64,000 bases of DNA, from contig NZ_JAKJHS010000001.1 in NCBI RefSeq assembly GCF_021648825.1, positions 310,001-374,000 of the forward strand, given 5' to 3'. A program made the translations under genes and the position numbers. The notes under the pieces were generated by a model. The model searched no databases. It worked only from the letters and a program-made list of their open reading frames with translations, and was not told the DNA's origin. Below are positions 17,201-25,648 of this stretch, one piece after another. Source of the DNA: Rhizobium halophilum (GTDB lineage Bacteria; Pseudomonadota; Alphaproteobacteria; Rhizobiales; Rhizobiaceae). Every line of letters begins with the position of its first letter. Position 1 is the stretch's first letter.

Positions 17201-18055
17201 TCACTCCTTGATGTTCTTTTGCGTCGCAGTCGCGACTGTGATCTCGGTCCCCCAGGGATCGACGAGGGTCAGTGTGTCGCGCTCTTGTCGAGTGTGGTCG
17301 GCCCTGGCACCGACCGCTTCCACAAAGTCGCGGGAGGACACAATCTCGACATTGGCAAGACCGGTGCTCGGAAAGGTGCGTGCACCCGCACCCTGGCTGT
17401 TCCAGATGTTGGTCGCCAGGTGATGATGGTATCCATCGGCAGCGTAGAACGTCCCACCGGGATAGCGTGACGTCACGGCGAAGCCGAGCACGTCACGATA
17501 GAATGCCTCCGCCGTCGGTATCGCACCCACCTGGAGATGAACGTGGCCGACGGTCGCCCCTTCGGGAAAGCCATTCCATTCCTCGCCACCGCTGGCGTCG
17601 ACCAGAGCGTCGATGTCGAGCGGGTCGCTCGGCATGTCGACCAGGCCGTCCTTCCATTGCCATGACAAGACCGGCCGGTCAGCATAGATCTCCACTCCGT
17701 TGCCTTCCGGATCGGAGAGGTAGAGCGCTTCGCTGACGCCGTGATCGGATGCACCGACCACGGGAGCCTTCGATTTCATTGCATGCTTGATCCACCGGCC
17801 GAGGTCGGCGCGGGAGGGAAGCAGAAAGGCCGTGTGGAAGAGGCCTGCCTCGCGGGGCGAACGGCGGCGTGCCGCCGTGTCGCGCCGCAACTCCAGAAGG
17901 GTGTCTCCATCCACGCCCAGTTCCACGGTGGAAGCGTCGCCGCGAAGGAGATGGAGGCCGACGGCTTCCTGGTAGAAGCCACTCACGCGATCGAGGTCAT
18001 TGACCGTCAGGGTCACTTTGCCGATGCCGGTCTTCGATGATTGTATCATGTTCAT
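17201..18055 (-). CDS. Two-domain VOC protein, catechol-2,3-dioxygenase-like
   Basis: 284 residues, ATG preceded by GGAGG. Two tandem vicinal-oxygen-chelate modules are visible. The first starts IGKVTLTVNDLDRVSGFYQ and ends PEGNGVEIYAD. The second starts TVGHVHLQVGAIPTAEAFY and ends DPWGTEIT. Metal-ligand candidates are H in FHTAF, E in GVEIYAD, H in GHVHLQV and the glutamate near the end. The pattern matches CatE/MhqA-type extradiol dioxygenases that act on catechols or hydroquinones. Substrate is not determinable. Neighbours are the hydroquinone reductase and DoxX, the usual company of MhqR/CatE-type operons. Confidence 0.87.
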   Translation of the reverse strand: MNMIQSSKTGIGKVTLTVNDLDRVSGFYQEAVGLHLLRGDASTVELGVDGDTLLELRRDTAARRRSPREAGLFHTAFLLPSRADLGRWIKHAMKSKAPVVGASDHGVSEALYLSDPEGNGVEIYADRPVLSWQWKDGLVDMPSDPLDIDALVDASGGEEWNGFPEGATVGHVHLQVGAIPTAEAFYRDVLGFAVTSRYPGGTFYAADGYHHHLATNIWNSQGAGARTFPSTGLANVEIVSSRDFVEAVGARADHTRQERDTLTLVDPWGTEITVATATQKNIKE

Positions 18056-18087
18056 GGCTGCCTCCGGTCGAAATCCTTGTTGAGATG

Positions 18088-18495
18088 TTACTTGCGCAGA
18101 GGTGTGGGGCGGAGCGCCTTGGCGCCATCACCGATCAACGCCAGAACGATCAGGCCGACGATCCAGAACGCCGGGAATTCCCAGCCGCCGTTTGGATTGT
18201 TGAAGAAGAAGCCGGCTGCGCCGTGGACGGTGAAGATTGATCCGAGCAGAACCGGGATCATCGCAAGCGAGGCTAGACGCGGCCAGATGCCCACGATGAG
18301 TGCGACGGCGCCTGCCAGTTCCCAAAGGATCGTGACATAGGCCAGCCAGCCCGGAAGTCCGAGCGAAGCAAAAAACCCGGCAGTTCCCGTCGGGGTGAAT
18401 ACGAAAATCTTCAGGCCGGCGTGGGCAAGGAAAAGCAGGCCAAGGGTGACGCGCAGGACGAGTGCGGCGTAGGGAGCGGTGCGGGTGTCGATCAT
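18088..18495 (-). CDS. DoxX-family membrane protein
   Basis: 135 residues with four hydrophobic helices (LVLRVTLGLLFLAHAGLK, LAYVTILWELAGAVALIVGI, LASLAMIPVLLGSIF, FWIVGLIVLALIGD). This is the DoxX layout. Such proteins occur with quinone- or thiol-detoxification genes and are thought to exchange electrons with the quinone pool. The gene lies 32 nt before the VOC gene on the same strand. Confidence 0.87.
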   Translation of the reverse strand: MIDTRTAPYAALVLRVTLGLLFLAHAGLKIFVFTPTGTAGFFASLGLPGWLAYVTILWELAGAVALIVGIWPRLASLAMIPVLLGSIFTVHGAAGFFFNNPNGGWEFPAFWIVGLIVLALIGDGAKALRPTPLRK

Positions 18496-18602
18496 GATGG
18501 TTCTCTTCCGTCAGGGTGAATTCCTGAGGCGGAATATGCCCCATCTTCAGATCGACGATTATCCCCTGAAAGAGAGAGGGATTGCTTCCAAATCGGACGC
18601 AA

Positions 18603-19520
18603 TCAAACCCATCCTTCATCCCACTTCGGTTGCCCTTTGAAGGCGGCGGCCAGAAAGTCGACGAGGACCCGCACCTTCAACGCGAGGTGACGGCCGGGCG
18701 GATAGACAGCATAGAGGCCCCGCGGCTCATCCTCGTACTCGGCCAGAACAGATCTGAGTTTGCCTGCCCTCAGACTATCGCCCGCAACAAAACTCGGTAC
18801 ACGGGCTATGCCCAGTCCCGCCTCGGCCGCCGCAAGGCAGGCTCCGGCGTTGGAGAAATGGAGCCGGCCTTTGACCTCAGTGGCGATCGCCTGTTCCCTG
18901 TCGACGGTTCTGAACCGCCATGATGTCGGATCACGGAAATTGGAATCGACGATACAACGATGTTCAACGAGATCGCTCGGATGAACGGGTAGCTTTTGAG
19001 CATCGAGATAGGAGGGCGCGGCAACGAGGACGATGCGTATCGCTCCCAGCTTCTTCGCCATGAGGCTACTGTCGGCGGGCTGGCCTATCCGGATTGCAGC
19101 ATCATAGCCTTCATCCACGAGACCGACGAGGCGGTCGGAAAAGCTGACGTCGAGTTGAATATCAGGAAAGGCTGTGGCGAACGAGATCAGGACGGGCGCC
19201 AACTGCACGGTGCCGAAGGTAACCGGCGCCGTTATCCGAAGCCTGCCCGTCGGCGCTCCGGATGCACTGCGGACCGACGCGTCGAGCAGATCAAATTCCT
19301 CGATGATGGCCTTTATGCGCTCGTAGTAGGCACGCCCGACCTCCGTCAGGGCCAATGCCCGAGTGGTCCGCGTGAGAAGCTGGACGCCGAGTTCCTTTTC
19401 TAGCCGGGAGACCAGTTTCGATGCTTGGCCCGTGCTAGTCCCGAGACGAGCTGCCGCTGCTGCGAAGCTTCCTGTTTCGATCACTGCGGCGAACATGCGG
19501 TCGCATTCGAGGCGGTCCAA
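18603..19520 (-). CDS. LysR-family transcriptional regulator
   Basis: 305 residues. The start is probably the TTG at 19520 (MDRLECDRMFAAV), with AAGGA 9 nt upstream; an overlapping ATG is out of frame. The helix-turn-helix (FAAAAARLGTSTGQASKLVSRLE) is near residues 19-41, then an effector-binding domain. It belongs to the large YafC/DmlR-like group that governs reductases and oxidoreductases. It lies between the quinone-oxidoreductase-like gene and doxX on the same strand and may regulate one or both sides. Confidence 0.87.
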   Translation of the reverse strand: MDRLECDRMFAAVIETGSFAAAAARLGTSTGQASKLVSRLEKELGVQLLTRTTRALALTEVGRAYYERIKAIIEEFDLLDASVRSASGAPTGRLRITAPVTFGTVQLAPVLISFATAFPDIQLDVSFSDRLVGLVDEGYDAAIRIGQPADSSLMAKKLGAIRIVLVAAPSYLDAQKLPVHPSDLVEHRCIVDSNFRDPTSWRFRTVDREQAIATEVKGRLHFSNAGACLAAAEAGLGIARVPSFVAGDSLRAGKLRSVLAEYEDEPRGLYAVYPPGRHLALKVRVLVDFLAAAFKGQPKWDEGWV

Positions 19521-19598
19521 GTCATTCGTTCCTTGCTTTGAATGTGCGTCGAGTCTGCGGCCAGTGTAGCTTGATCGGTGAGCGTCGGCGAGCGAGCC

Positions 19599-20570
19599 TC
19601 AGGTCACCAGGATGACGATCTTGCCTCCCGCAGCGTTCGATTCCATGCAGCGATGAGCTTCAACGATCTCGTCGATCTGGAAGGTAGGACCGAGCGCGAT
19701 GGTGAGCTTTCCGGATGAGACGTCGTCGACGATGCTCTGAAAGGGCATCTCCATAAAGTCTTCCGGTTCGCCGCTATATGCGGTCAACGCCACGCGGTTC
19801 GGAATGTCGTCCATCGGCGCGAAATGTTCCAGCGACCATTGGCTCCCGACGATGCCGACCATCGAAACAAGCCCTCCGCGAGCTGCGCATCTCAAGGAGT
19901 CCCGAAGCGTCGAGGTGCCGATCAGTTCGAGCACCTTGTCGTAGCGTGCCGGTCCGTCAGACAGTGCTCCGTCGTCGATACGCGTCTCCCGCGCGCCCAG
20001 CTCCTGCAGCATTGCAAGCCGCTTCTCGCTGCGGGACGTGGCGGTGACATGAGCGCCTTGGCGTCTGGCCAAGGCGATGGCTGCCATTCCGACCGACGTG
20101 GTCCCGCCTCGGACGAGCAGCCGGTCGTGGGGTTTCAGATCGAGCGAAGAGAATAGAGCGCCCCAGGCCGTCTGCATCATCTCCGGCAGGGCACCCAGGA
20201 CGTTCCATGGGAGGGCCGTCTCAACCTTCCGAACCTGACCGGCGGGGACACAGGTGAACTCGGCATATCCCCCGTCGAACTGCCTGCCCATGCCGCCCAT
20301 CACCGTTGCTACGGTATCTCCCTTTCGAAACTCTCCACCCGGCGCATCGTCGACCACACCCACGGCCTCGATGCCGAGCACGCGTGGAAAGGTGACGCTG
20401 GGCGAATGTCCCTGCCGCGTGAACAGCTCGGATCTGTTAAGGCCGAACGCCTTCACCGCGATCCGCACCCAACCTGCCCGAGGAACAGGAACTGGCCACT
20501 GCTCCACCCTGAGGACCTCCGGCCCTCCGGGTTTCCGGATCACGACCGCCGTCATCGTCTGCGTCGACAT
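19599..20570 (-). CDS. Zinc-independent MDR-family quinone oxidoreductase-like protein
   Basis: 323 residues from the ATG at 20570; an ATG at 20576 is also in frame but closer to the GAGGA. The GroES-like N-domain (VRIAVKAFGLNRSELFTRQG) and a Rossmann domain (RLLVRGGTTSVGMAAIALARRQGAHV) mark the medium-chain dehydrogenase/reductase superfamily. The zinc ligands of true alcohol dehydrogenases are absent, so it resembles NADPH:quinone oxidoreductases such as QorA. It reduces quinones or enals by inference. The preceding ABM gene ends 23 nt upstream of the longer start. Confidence 0.88.
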   Translation of the reverse strand: MSTQTMTAVVIRKPGGPEVLRVEQWPVPVPRAGWVRIAVKAFGLNRSELFTRQGHSPSVTFPRVLGIEAVGVVDDAPGGEFRKGDTVATVMGGMGRQFDGGYAEFTCVPAGQVRKVETALPWNVLGALPEMMQTAWGALFSSLDLKPHDRLLVRGGTTSVGMAAIALARRQGAHVTATSRSEKRLAMLQELGARETRIDDGALSDGPARYDKVLELIGTSTLRDSLRCAARGGLVSMVGIVGSQWSLEHFAPMDDIPNRVALTAYSGEPEDFMEMPFQSIVDDVSSGKLTIALGPTFQIDEIVEAHRCMESNAAGGKIVILVT

Positions 20571-20599
20571 CGCCATTCCTCAGTTTCGGCTCGATAGCC

Positions 20600-21133
20600 T
20601 CAGCGTTTGACCCACCATCCGAGCCACCGTAGGAGGCGGGGCATCACGATCCAGTACATGGCCAGCACGATCAGGGCGGTGACGATCATCATTCTTGGAA
20701 TGTATGGCAGATCGGTGAGAAGCGGAAACAGGAATGCGACGGCAAGAGAGGCCAGCGGGAATATGCCCATCCATGTGAGGACGGCCATTCGCCATCTGGC
20801 AGGCTGCTTTTCTCCCTCCAGGCCCGTTGCCGAGAACCACAGGTCGGATGTGTTGAAAACCCTGTATTCCGGATCGTGGTCCGCAACTTCCCTCAGACGG
20901 TCGTGCCACTCCGCGGACTCTTTCGAGTGCCGCCAGGTATCCAGAGCGGCCTGTGTGGTGAAGCACTGAACGATGTGGAACTCTTCGCCATCTACCCGCG
21001 GCGGTATCACGGTCGAGAACAGGTAGCCGGGCGTTCTGGAGCAGTCGGCAAGCATGCCCCGTACGAGCTGCTCGTACTGACGCTCCTGACCAGGATTGGC
21101 GCGGCGGTGGACAATGCGTGTGACTTGAACCAT
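20600..21133 (-). CDS. ABM-domain protein with C-terminal membrane helices
   Basis: 177 residues from the ATG at 21133. Residues 1-95 form an antibiotic-biosynthesis-monooxygenase-like ferredoxin fold (TRIVHRRANPGQERQYEQL, then EEFHIVQCFTTQAALDTWRHS). The C-terminal 70 residues contain two to three membrane segments (LTWMGIFPLASLAVAFLFPLL, MMIVTALIVLAMYWIVMP). This ABM-plus-membrane architecture is a known uncharacterised type. It may be a membrane-tethered quinol monooxygenase-like protein, but the catalytic role is unproven. Confidence 0.8.
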   Translation of the reverse strand: MVQVTRIVHRRANPGQERQYEQLVRGMLADCSRTPGYLFSTVIPPRVDGEEFHIVQCFTTQAALDTWRHSKESAEWHDRLREVADHDPEYRVFNTSDLWFSATGLEGEKQPARWRMAVLTWMGIFPLASLAVAFLFPLLTDLPYIPRMMIVTALIVLAMYWIVMPRLLRWLGWWVKR

Positions 21134-21198
21134 TTGGAACCTGCTTTCGATAAAGGAAATGCCGCAGGACCTAGATGACGTCCTGCGGCAGCTTTCAT

Positions 21199-23595
21199 TT
21201 ATTGCTTCTTCGGCAGAGCGAAGGCGATGATGTAGTCGCCGCAGTCCGGAGCTGCCCGCGAACCGTGCACCGTGACGACCACGTATTGGCGGCCGTCCTC
21301 CGGCGAGGTGAACACGAGAGGCGTGGAACCGGCGCCTACCGGGAGCGGGCTTTTCCAAACCTCTTCGCCGGTCAGCACATCGATCGCTCTCAGATAGTAG
21401 TCCGAGGTGGCGGAGAAGAAGACTAGACCCGACGCTGTAGGAACAGCGCCGCCGAGCGTCGGCATTCCCAACTCGATCGGCATGTGCGTCTTGATACCGA
21501 GCGGGCCGAACTGCTCCGGCGTGCCAAGAGAGCGGTGCCACAGCATCTTCTGCGTTTTCATGTCGATTGCGGCCATGGTGCCGAATGGCGGCGTCGTGCG
21601 GGGAACGCCGAGGAAGGACTGGACCATGCCTCGCTCCGCTCCGTAAGGCGTTTCGCTCATGGGAACGACGCCGCCGGTGCTGTGGGAGCCCTTGCCGCTC
21701 TCCTTCGTGCGCCGGATTTCGTCTTCGCGCGACAGCAGGCGGCCCTTCATGGCGACCCGCATGTCATTGACGATCATGACGTCATGACGTTTGTCGATCG
21801 CCTGCCCACCCCAGTTGGTCGTGCCGTACCACGATGGGTTCTGGAGGTACCACTGCAACTGAGGCGGCGTATAGTCTCCGACGTAGTACAGGCTCTTGAA
21901 CTGGATGCGACAGTAGAGCTGGTCGATCGGAGTGATGCCCCACATTGTCGCCTCGGTGAGAACGGCATCCCGCATCGACGGCATGCCGACCGAATATGGC
22001 TGGGTCGGTGAGAGCCGCTCGCCGGGGACACCCTCCGTCGGGACCGGTCGCTCCTCGACTGCGGTGATCGGCTCGCCGGTGCGGCGGTCGAGGATGAAGA
22101 TCTCTCCGTTCTTCCCCGCCTGGATAAGCGCCGGCGTGCGACCGCCCTGCCCGTCGGGCATGTCGTAGAGCACAGGCTTGGAGGGTAGGTCGAAGTCCCA
22201 GACGTCATGATGAACCAGTTGGAACGCCCAGCGCTCCTCTCCCGTCGTTGCATCGACCGCGACCACGGAAGTGCCAACCCGTTCGGTCGCCTCCGACCGC
22301 TGGCCGCCAAAGAGGTCCGGCGTTCCACCCCCGGTCGGCAGATAGACCATGTTGAGTTCTGGATCATAGGTGGGAGTAGCCCACATGTTCGGCGTGCTGC
22401 GGGTGTAGCTCTCGCCCTCGGCCGGTGGGTTCGGCTGACCCGGACGGCCGACGTCCCATGCCCAGGCGAATTCACCAGTCACCGCGTTGAAGGCACGCAC
22501 GACGCCCGATGGCTCGTCGGCCGACTGGTTGTCCATGACCCAGCCACCGATGATCAGATTCTCCCCCGCGAGGAGGGGTCCCGACGTCGGGTTGTAGAAG
22601 CCAGGAATGACAGCTCCCATGCCGGTAGCGAGAAACACAGTTCCGTTGTCGCCAAAGGAGGGAACCGGAGACCCGGTGGCGGCATCGAGCGCGATCAGCC
22701 TCATGTCTCCAGTGGTAACGTAGAGCCTACGTTTACCTGGAGCGTTGTCGGCCAGTCCCGGCACTTCGTAGTAAGCGAGAGAGCGGCAACGCATCCAGCC
22801 TGCGGTATCGCCGGGGTTGACGCCCGGATCGAAGTGCCAGAGCTGCTCGCCGGTATCGCCACGCACCGCGAATACCTGGTTGGTAGCCGTACACGGATAG
22901 AGCGTGTTTCCGATCTGAAGCGGGGTGTTCTGGTTCTCGCGACCGTTGCCGCCGGGATCACCGGTGTGGAAGGTCCACGCGACTTCAAGCTGGCTGACAT
23001 TGTCATGGGTAATCTGCGTATCCGGCGCGAATTGCTCGCCGGTCGTGGTGCGGCCGAAGCCGACCCAGTTCGCGGGCTCGTTCGCGGGGTCGTAGTCGGC
23101 CGCGACTTCGGCTTCATAGCTCGGCTTGACCAGCCAGATCGGTCCGAAGGCACTGATGAATGCAAGCAGGACCCCGACGGCGAGGACGCCGGCCGTTCCG
23201 TAGGATATCGGACGAACATGCCCGATCCTTTCCGCACCAGAAAGCTTCGGCATGCAGAGCGCAATCAGAAGTCCCAGAACTGCGAACATCCCGAGGCGCG
23301 CGGCAAGCGGCCAGAAGTGGAAACCGACCTCCCAGAGAGCCCAGGCAATGGTCACGAGGAAGAACGCGAAGTAGACATAGCCGGCACGGGCATCGGCCCG
23401 AAGGAGCAGAATTGCGGTTGCGAGAAGTGCTGCTCCGGCGGGAAGGTAATAAAGCGACCCCCCAAGCGACAGAAGCTGAATCCCACCATAGATGAAGTAG
23501 CCGCCCACGATGGCGGAAACGACGCCGACGAGGGAGGCGCATATTCGCGGCCCTGCTCCAACGGGGGCTGCGCTCGTTCTGAAAGTCTCTGACAT
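21199..23595 (-). CDS. gcd: Membrane-bound PQQ-dependent glucose (quinate/shikimate-type) dehydrogenase
   Basis: 798 residues, the same size as E. coli Gcd, with AAGGAG before the ATG. About five membrane helices occupy residues 20-150. The periplasmic eight-bladed PQQ propeller follows, starting at AADYDPANEPANWVGFGRT. The conserved GGGTPDLFGGQRSEAT region contains the likely catalytic Asp, and tryptophan-docking repeats (TGEERWAF, TGEEVWKSP) are present. It oxidises glucose or a related polyol/cyclitol in the periplasm and feeds electrons to ubiquinone. PQQ synthesis genes are not in the window. The link to neighbouring quinone genes may be through the quinone pool. Confidence 0.92.
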   Translation of the reverse strand: MSETFRTSAAPVGAGPRICASLVGVVSAIVGGYFIYGGIQLLSLGGSLYYLPAGAALLATAILLLRADARAGYVYFAFFLVTIAWALWEVGFHFWPLAARLGMFAVLGLLIALCMPKLSGAERIGHVRPISYGTAGVLAVGVLLAFISAFGPIWLVKPSYEAEVAADYDPANEPANWVGFGRTTTGEQFAPDTQITHDNVSQLEVAWTFHTGDPGGNGRENQNTPLQIGNTLYPCTATNQVFAVRGDTGEQLWHFDPGVNPGDTAGWMRCRSLAYYEVPGLADNAPGKRRLYVTTGDMRLIALDAATGSPVPSFGDNGTVFLATGMGAVIPGFYNPTSGPLLAGENLIIGGWVMDNQSADEPSGVVRAFNAVTGEFAWAWDVGRPGQPNPPAEGESYTRSTPNMWATPTYDPELNMVYLPTGGGTPDLFGGQRSEATERVGTSVVAVDATTGEERWAFQLVHHDVWDFDLPSKPVLYDMPDGQGGRTPALIQAGKNGEIFILDRRTGEPITAVEERPVPTEGVPGERLSPTQPYSVGMPSMRDAVLTEATMWGITPIDQLYCRIQFKSLYYVGDYTPPQLQWYLQNPSWYGTTNWGGQAIDKRHDVMIVNDMRVAMKGRLLSREDEIRRTKESGKGSHSTGGVVPMSETPYGAERGMVQSFLGVPRTTPPFGTMAAIDMKTQKMLWHRSLGTPEQFGPLGIKTHMPIELGMPTLGGAVPTASGLVFFSATSDYYLRAIDVLTGEEVWKSPLPVGAGSTPLVFTSPEDGRQYVVVTVHGSRAAPDCGDYIIAFALPKKQ

Positions 23596-23828
23596 GATAT
23601 CTCCTTGGATCGTCCATCGGAGCCGCCCGTTTGTCGGCTCTCCGGTCCTTCCAAGGCGGGTAGTCGAGACGTACTCCCTTCCGCGACGGCGGGCGTCAGT
23701 CCGGCAGAAGCGGAAAGGCTGGAGGCAGCGACGAGGTGTCAGGCGGATGTGCTAGCGCCGAAATGTCGCACGATAAATCGCCCCGGAGGCTACCGAGTGT
23801 ATCCTGCGGAGCAACAATCGGTTGCTAC

Positions 23829-24188
23829 TTAGTTATGGAGGCCGACGAGCGGCGTCAGATATACGGCCCCGAAGTCATCCAGCTTGTTGCGGATGTCGAG
23901 GGTTGTCTCTCCGTACACATACAGCGCCTTGATCTGAGCCAGCGCCAGGAATCGCTGCGCATAAGGCGCGAAGGTCTCGTTGATGTGAGGCAGCACAGCA
24001 TCGGCCTGGTAGCGCTCGACGATATGGATTTCGGTCTCATCGGCTGCGTTGATGGCGTATTCGTAGATCACGGTGCCGGTCTCCCGGCGCGCGTCAGCGA
24101 CGATGTCGTTGATCAAGGATTTGAATTCGCCCAGATGATCGGGCTCCACCGCGAGGTGGAAGACACAGGTGATATGATTCATCGACAT
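23829..24188 (-). CDS. ABM-family monooxygenase-like protein
   Basis: 119 residues from the ATG at 24188 (24182 is an in-frame alternative). The whole protein is one ferredoxin-like ABM domain (HITCVFHLAVEPDHLGEFKSL, TVIYEYAINAADETEIHIVERY). YgiN-type relatives oxidise quinols; here the substrate is unknown. The gene follows the tautomerase on the same strand by 58 nt and stands in the same block as other quinone-active enzymes. Confidence 0.83.
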   Translation of the reverse strand: MSMNHITCVFHLAVEPDHLGEFKSLINDIVADARRETGTVIYEYAINAADETEIHIVERYQADAVLPHINETFAPYAQRFLALAQIKALYVYGETTLDIRNKLDDFGAVYLTPLVGLHN

Positions 24189-24246
24189 TTCCGTTCGTGG
24201 AGGGGGTGGAAGAGGACCAAGGTTCCTTGGCCCTCTTGTCGAAGGT

Positions 24247-24444
24247 TCAGGCTTTCTCGACTTCCTCCCCGAAAAGCTTGCCGGCGCCAGCCCAGTTCGA
24301 CGGCGCGATGTCTTCGAACAGGACGTAGATGTAGTTCGGATCGGTTCCGGTGTTCTTGACGATGCTCCCGGTGATTTCGGCTGCGACAGCCTTCTTCGCC
24401 TTGGCGTCCTTACCGTCAAACCAGCTTACGCGTACAACAGGCAT
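24247..24444 (-). CDS. 4-oxalocrotonate tautomerase-family protein
   Basis: 65 residues, start supported by AAGGAGAG. After removal of Met the N-terminus is Pro (PVVRVSWFDGKDAKAKKAVA), the catalytic base of the tautomerase superfamily. Arg5 is kept and the length matches 4-OT subunits (about 62-76). It isomerises enols or keto acids by inference. It lies between an exported hydrolase and an ABM protein, which suggests one pathway for an aromatic or quinone-derived compound. Confidence 0.87.
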   Translation of the reverse strand: MPVVRVSWFDGKDAKAKKAVAAEITGSIVKNTGTDPNYIYVLFEDIAPSNWAGAGKLFGEEVEKA

Positions 24445-24522
24445 GCTATCTCTCCTTCGTTAGTCCGGCGGCGCCGGGAACGTTCGTTGTGGTGGTTATG
24501 GGGTCGAGGCTGGCCTTTGAGG

Positions 24523-25521
24523 TCAGCGTTCCAGGAACGACGTGAGGTCGTTCGTGAACTTGATCGGGTTCTTGAACATCAGGAAGTGGTCCCCCTGCTC
24601 GTCCGATGTGTAGCTGTAGAGGGTGGCGTCCGGGATGGTGGATGCAGCCCACCGCTGGCTCAGCAGATTGGTGCTCTCCTCGCCCGAGAAGATCGCAACG
24701 GGAACGTCAATCTTGTGCGCAATGACGTCGCGCCAATCGTTGGTGACGTGGTCGAACAGGACGCGTCTGATCGCTTCCGGCTCCGTCTTCACGAACTCGC
24801 TGGCGAAGGCGCCGGAATTCACGAAGTACGGCGAGTCCTTGAGCATCGAGCGTTCAAGCGCCTTCAGATCGGTGACAAGGCTGTTGAGCGGTGCGCCTGC
24901 CGTGTATCCTGCGACCATCCGCTCGGCGCTCGTAGTGGTGCCGCCAGCATCGAGACGCTCCTGCTCCGACCAGTCGGAATGGGAGTAGATCGAGATCGGC
25001 TCGTCGACGAACACTGCCTTGCGGATTGTCTTCGTGCCGAAGAGGTCAATGTAGCTCCAGATCACGGAAGCGCCCATCGACCATCCGCTGAAGTTCGCCT
25101 CCTCGATCCCGAGGTGATCGACCAATTCCTTGAGGTCGGCTCCGAACCGGGAAATCCGCGATCCGTACTCGACCTTCTCGGATAGACCTTGGTTGCGGGG
25201 ATCCAAAACGATCACCCGGTACTTCTGCGCGAGCAGGTACATGACGTTGACGTATTCGGCACCGTTCGCGGACCAGCCCGGCACGAAGATCAGGGTTTCG
25301 CCCTCTCCGGCTTCCCAGTAGGACAGCGTAACGCCGTCGCGCGTGTCGAAGGTGTTGATCTGCAGACCCTGGAAGTCCGACAGCTTCCTTGGCATTCCTT
25401 CAATCTTGTTGGGGAACTCAAAGTCCTTGCCCAGCACCTCGAGTGCCGGGGCGGCCAGAACCATCGAGGTGGAAATCGCCAACGACGCCACGGTGAGCAC
25501 AAATCTGGATAAAAATCGCAT
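24523..25521 (-). CDS. Exported alpha/beta hydrolase
   Basis: 332 residues with AAGGAG before the ATG. An export signal (FVLTVASLAISTSMVLAAPA) ends near residue 24. The hydrolase fold shows LIFVPGWSANGAEY, the nucleophile elbow GWSMGAS near residue 146, an acid in the IFSGEES region and the catalytic His in EQGDHFLMF near the end. It is a periplasmic esterase/haloperoxidase-like hydrolase of unknown substrate. It is the first gene of the minus-strand run and is divergent from a LysR gene, the classical target arrangement. Confidence 0.86.
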   Translation of the reverse strand: MRFLSRFVLTVASLAISTSMVLAAPALEVLGKDFEFPNKIEGMPRKLSDFQGLQINTFDTRDGVTLSYWEAGEGETLIFVPGWSANGAEYVNVMYLLAQKYRVIVLDPRNQGLSEKVEYGSRISRFGADLKELVDHLGIEEANFSGWSMGASVIWSYIDLFGTKTIRKAVFVDEPISIYSHSDWSEQERLDAGGTTTSAERMVAGYTAGAPLNSLVTDLKALERSMLKDSPYFVNSGAFASEFVKTEPEAIRRVLFDHVTNDWRDVIAHKIDVPVAIFSGEESTNLLSQRWAASTIPDATLYSYTSDEQGDHFLMFKNPIKFTNDLTSFLER

Positions 25522-25564
25522 CCCAGCTCCTTGGGCGACCAGGCCTTACCGACGGCCACCATCT

Positions 25565-25610
25565 GTTTGATCTGCCGTGGAAGATAATGTAGACCTTGAA
25601 GCAGATAAAC
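25565..25610. promoter_or_regulatory. Dyad in the LysR/hydrolase divergent promoter region
   Basis: GTTTGATCTG (25565-25574) is mirrored by CAGATAAAC (25602-25610) with one extra base in the first arm. The dyad lies in the 127-nt gap between the divergent hydrolase and LysR genes, about 40 nt before the LysR start. Dyads in this place are typical LysR-protein binding sites, but the assignment is positional only. Confidence 0.4.
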
Positions 25611-25648
25611 ATCGCGGTGGGATACGTTGCGTAGCCTGAAGGGATACA

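Noticed and set aside
22207-23592. 461-codon plus-strand ORF opposite gcd
   Set aside because: Antisense shadow of the PQQ dehydrogenase; composition is unlike real proteins and no ribosome site is present.
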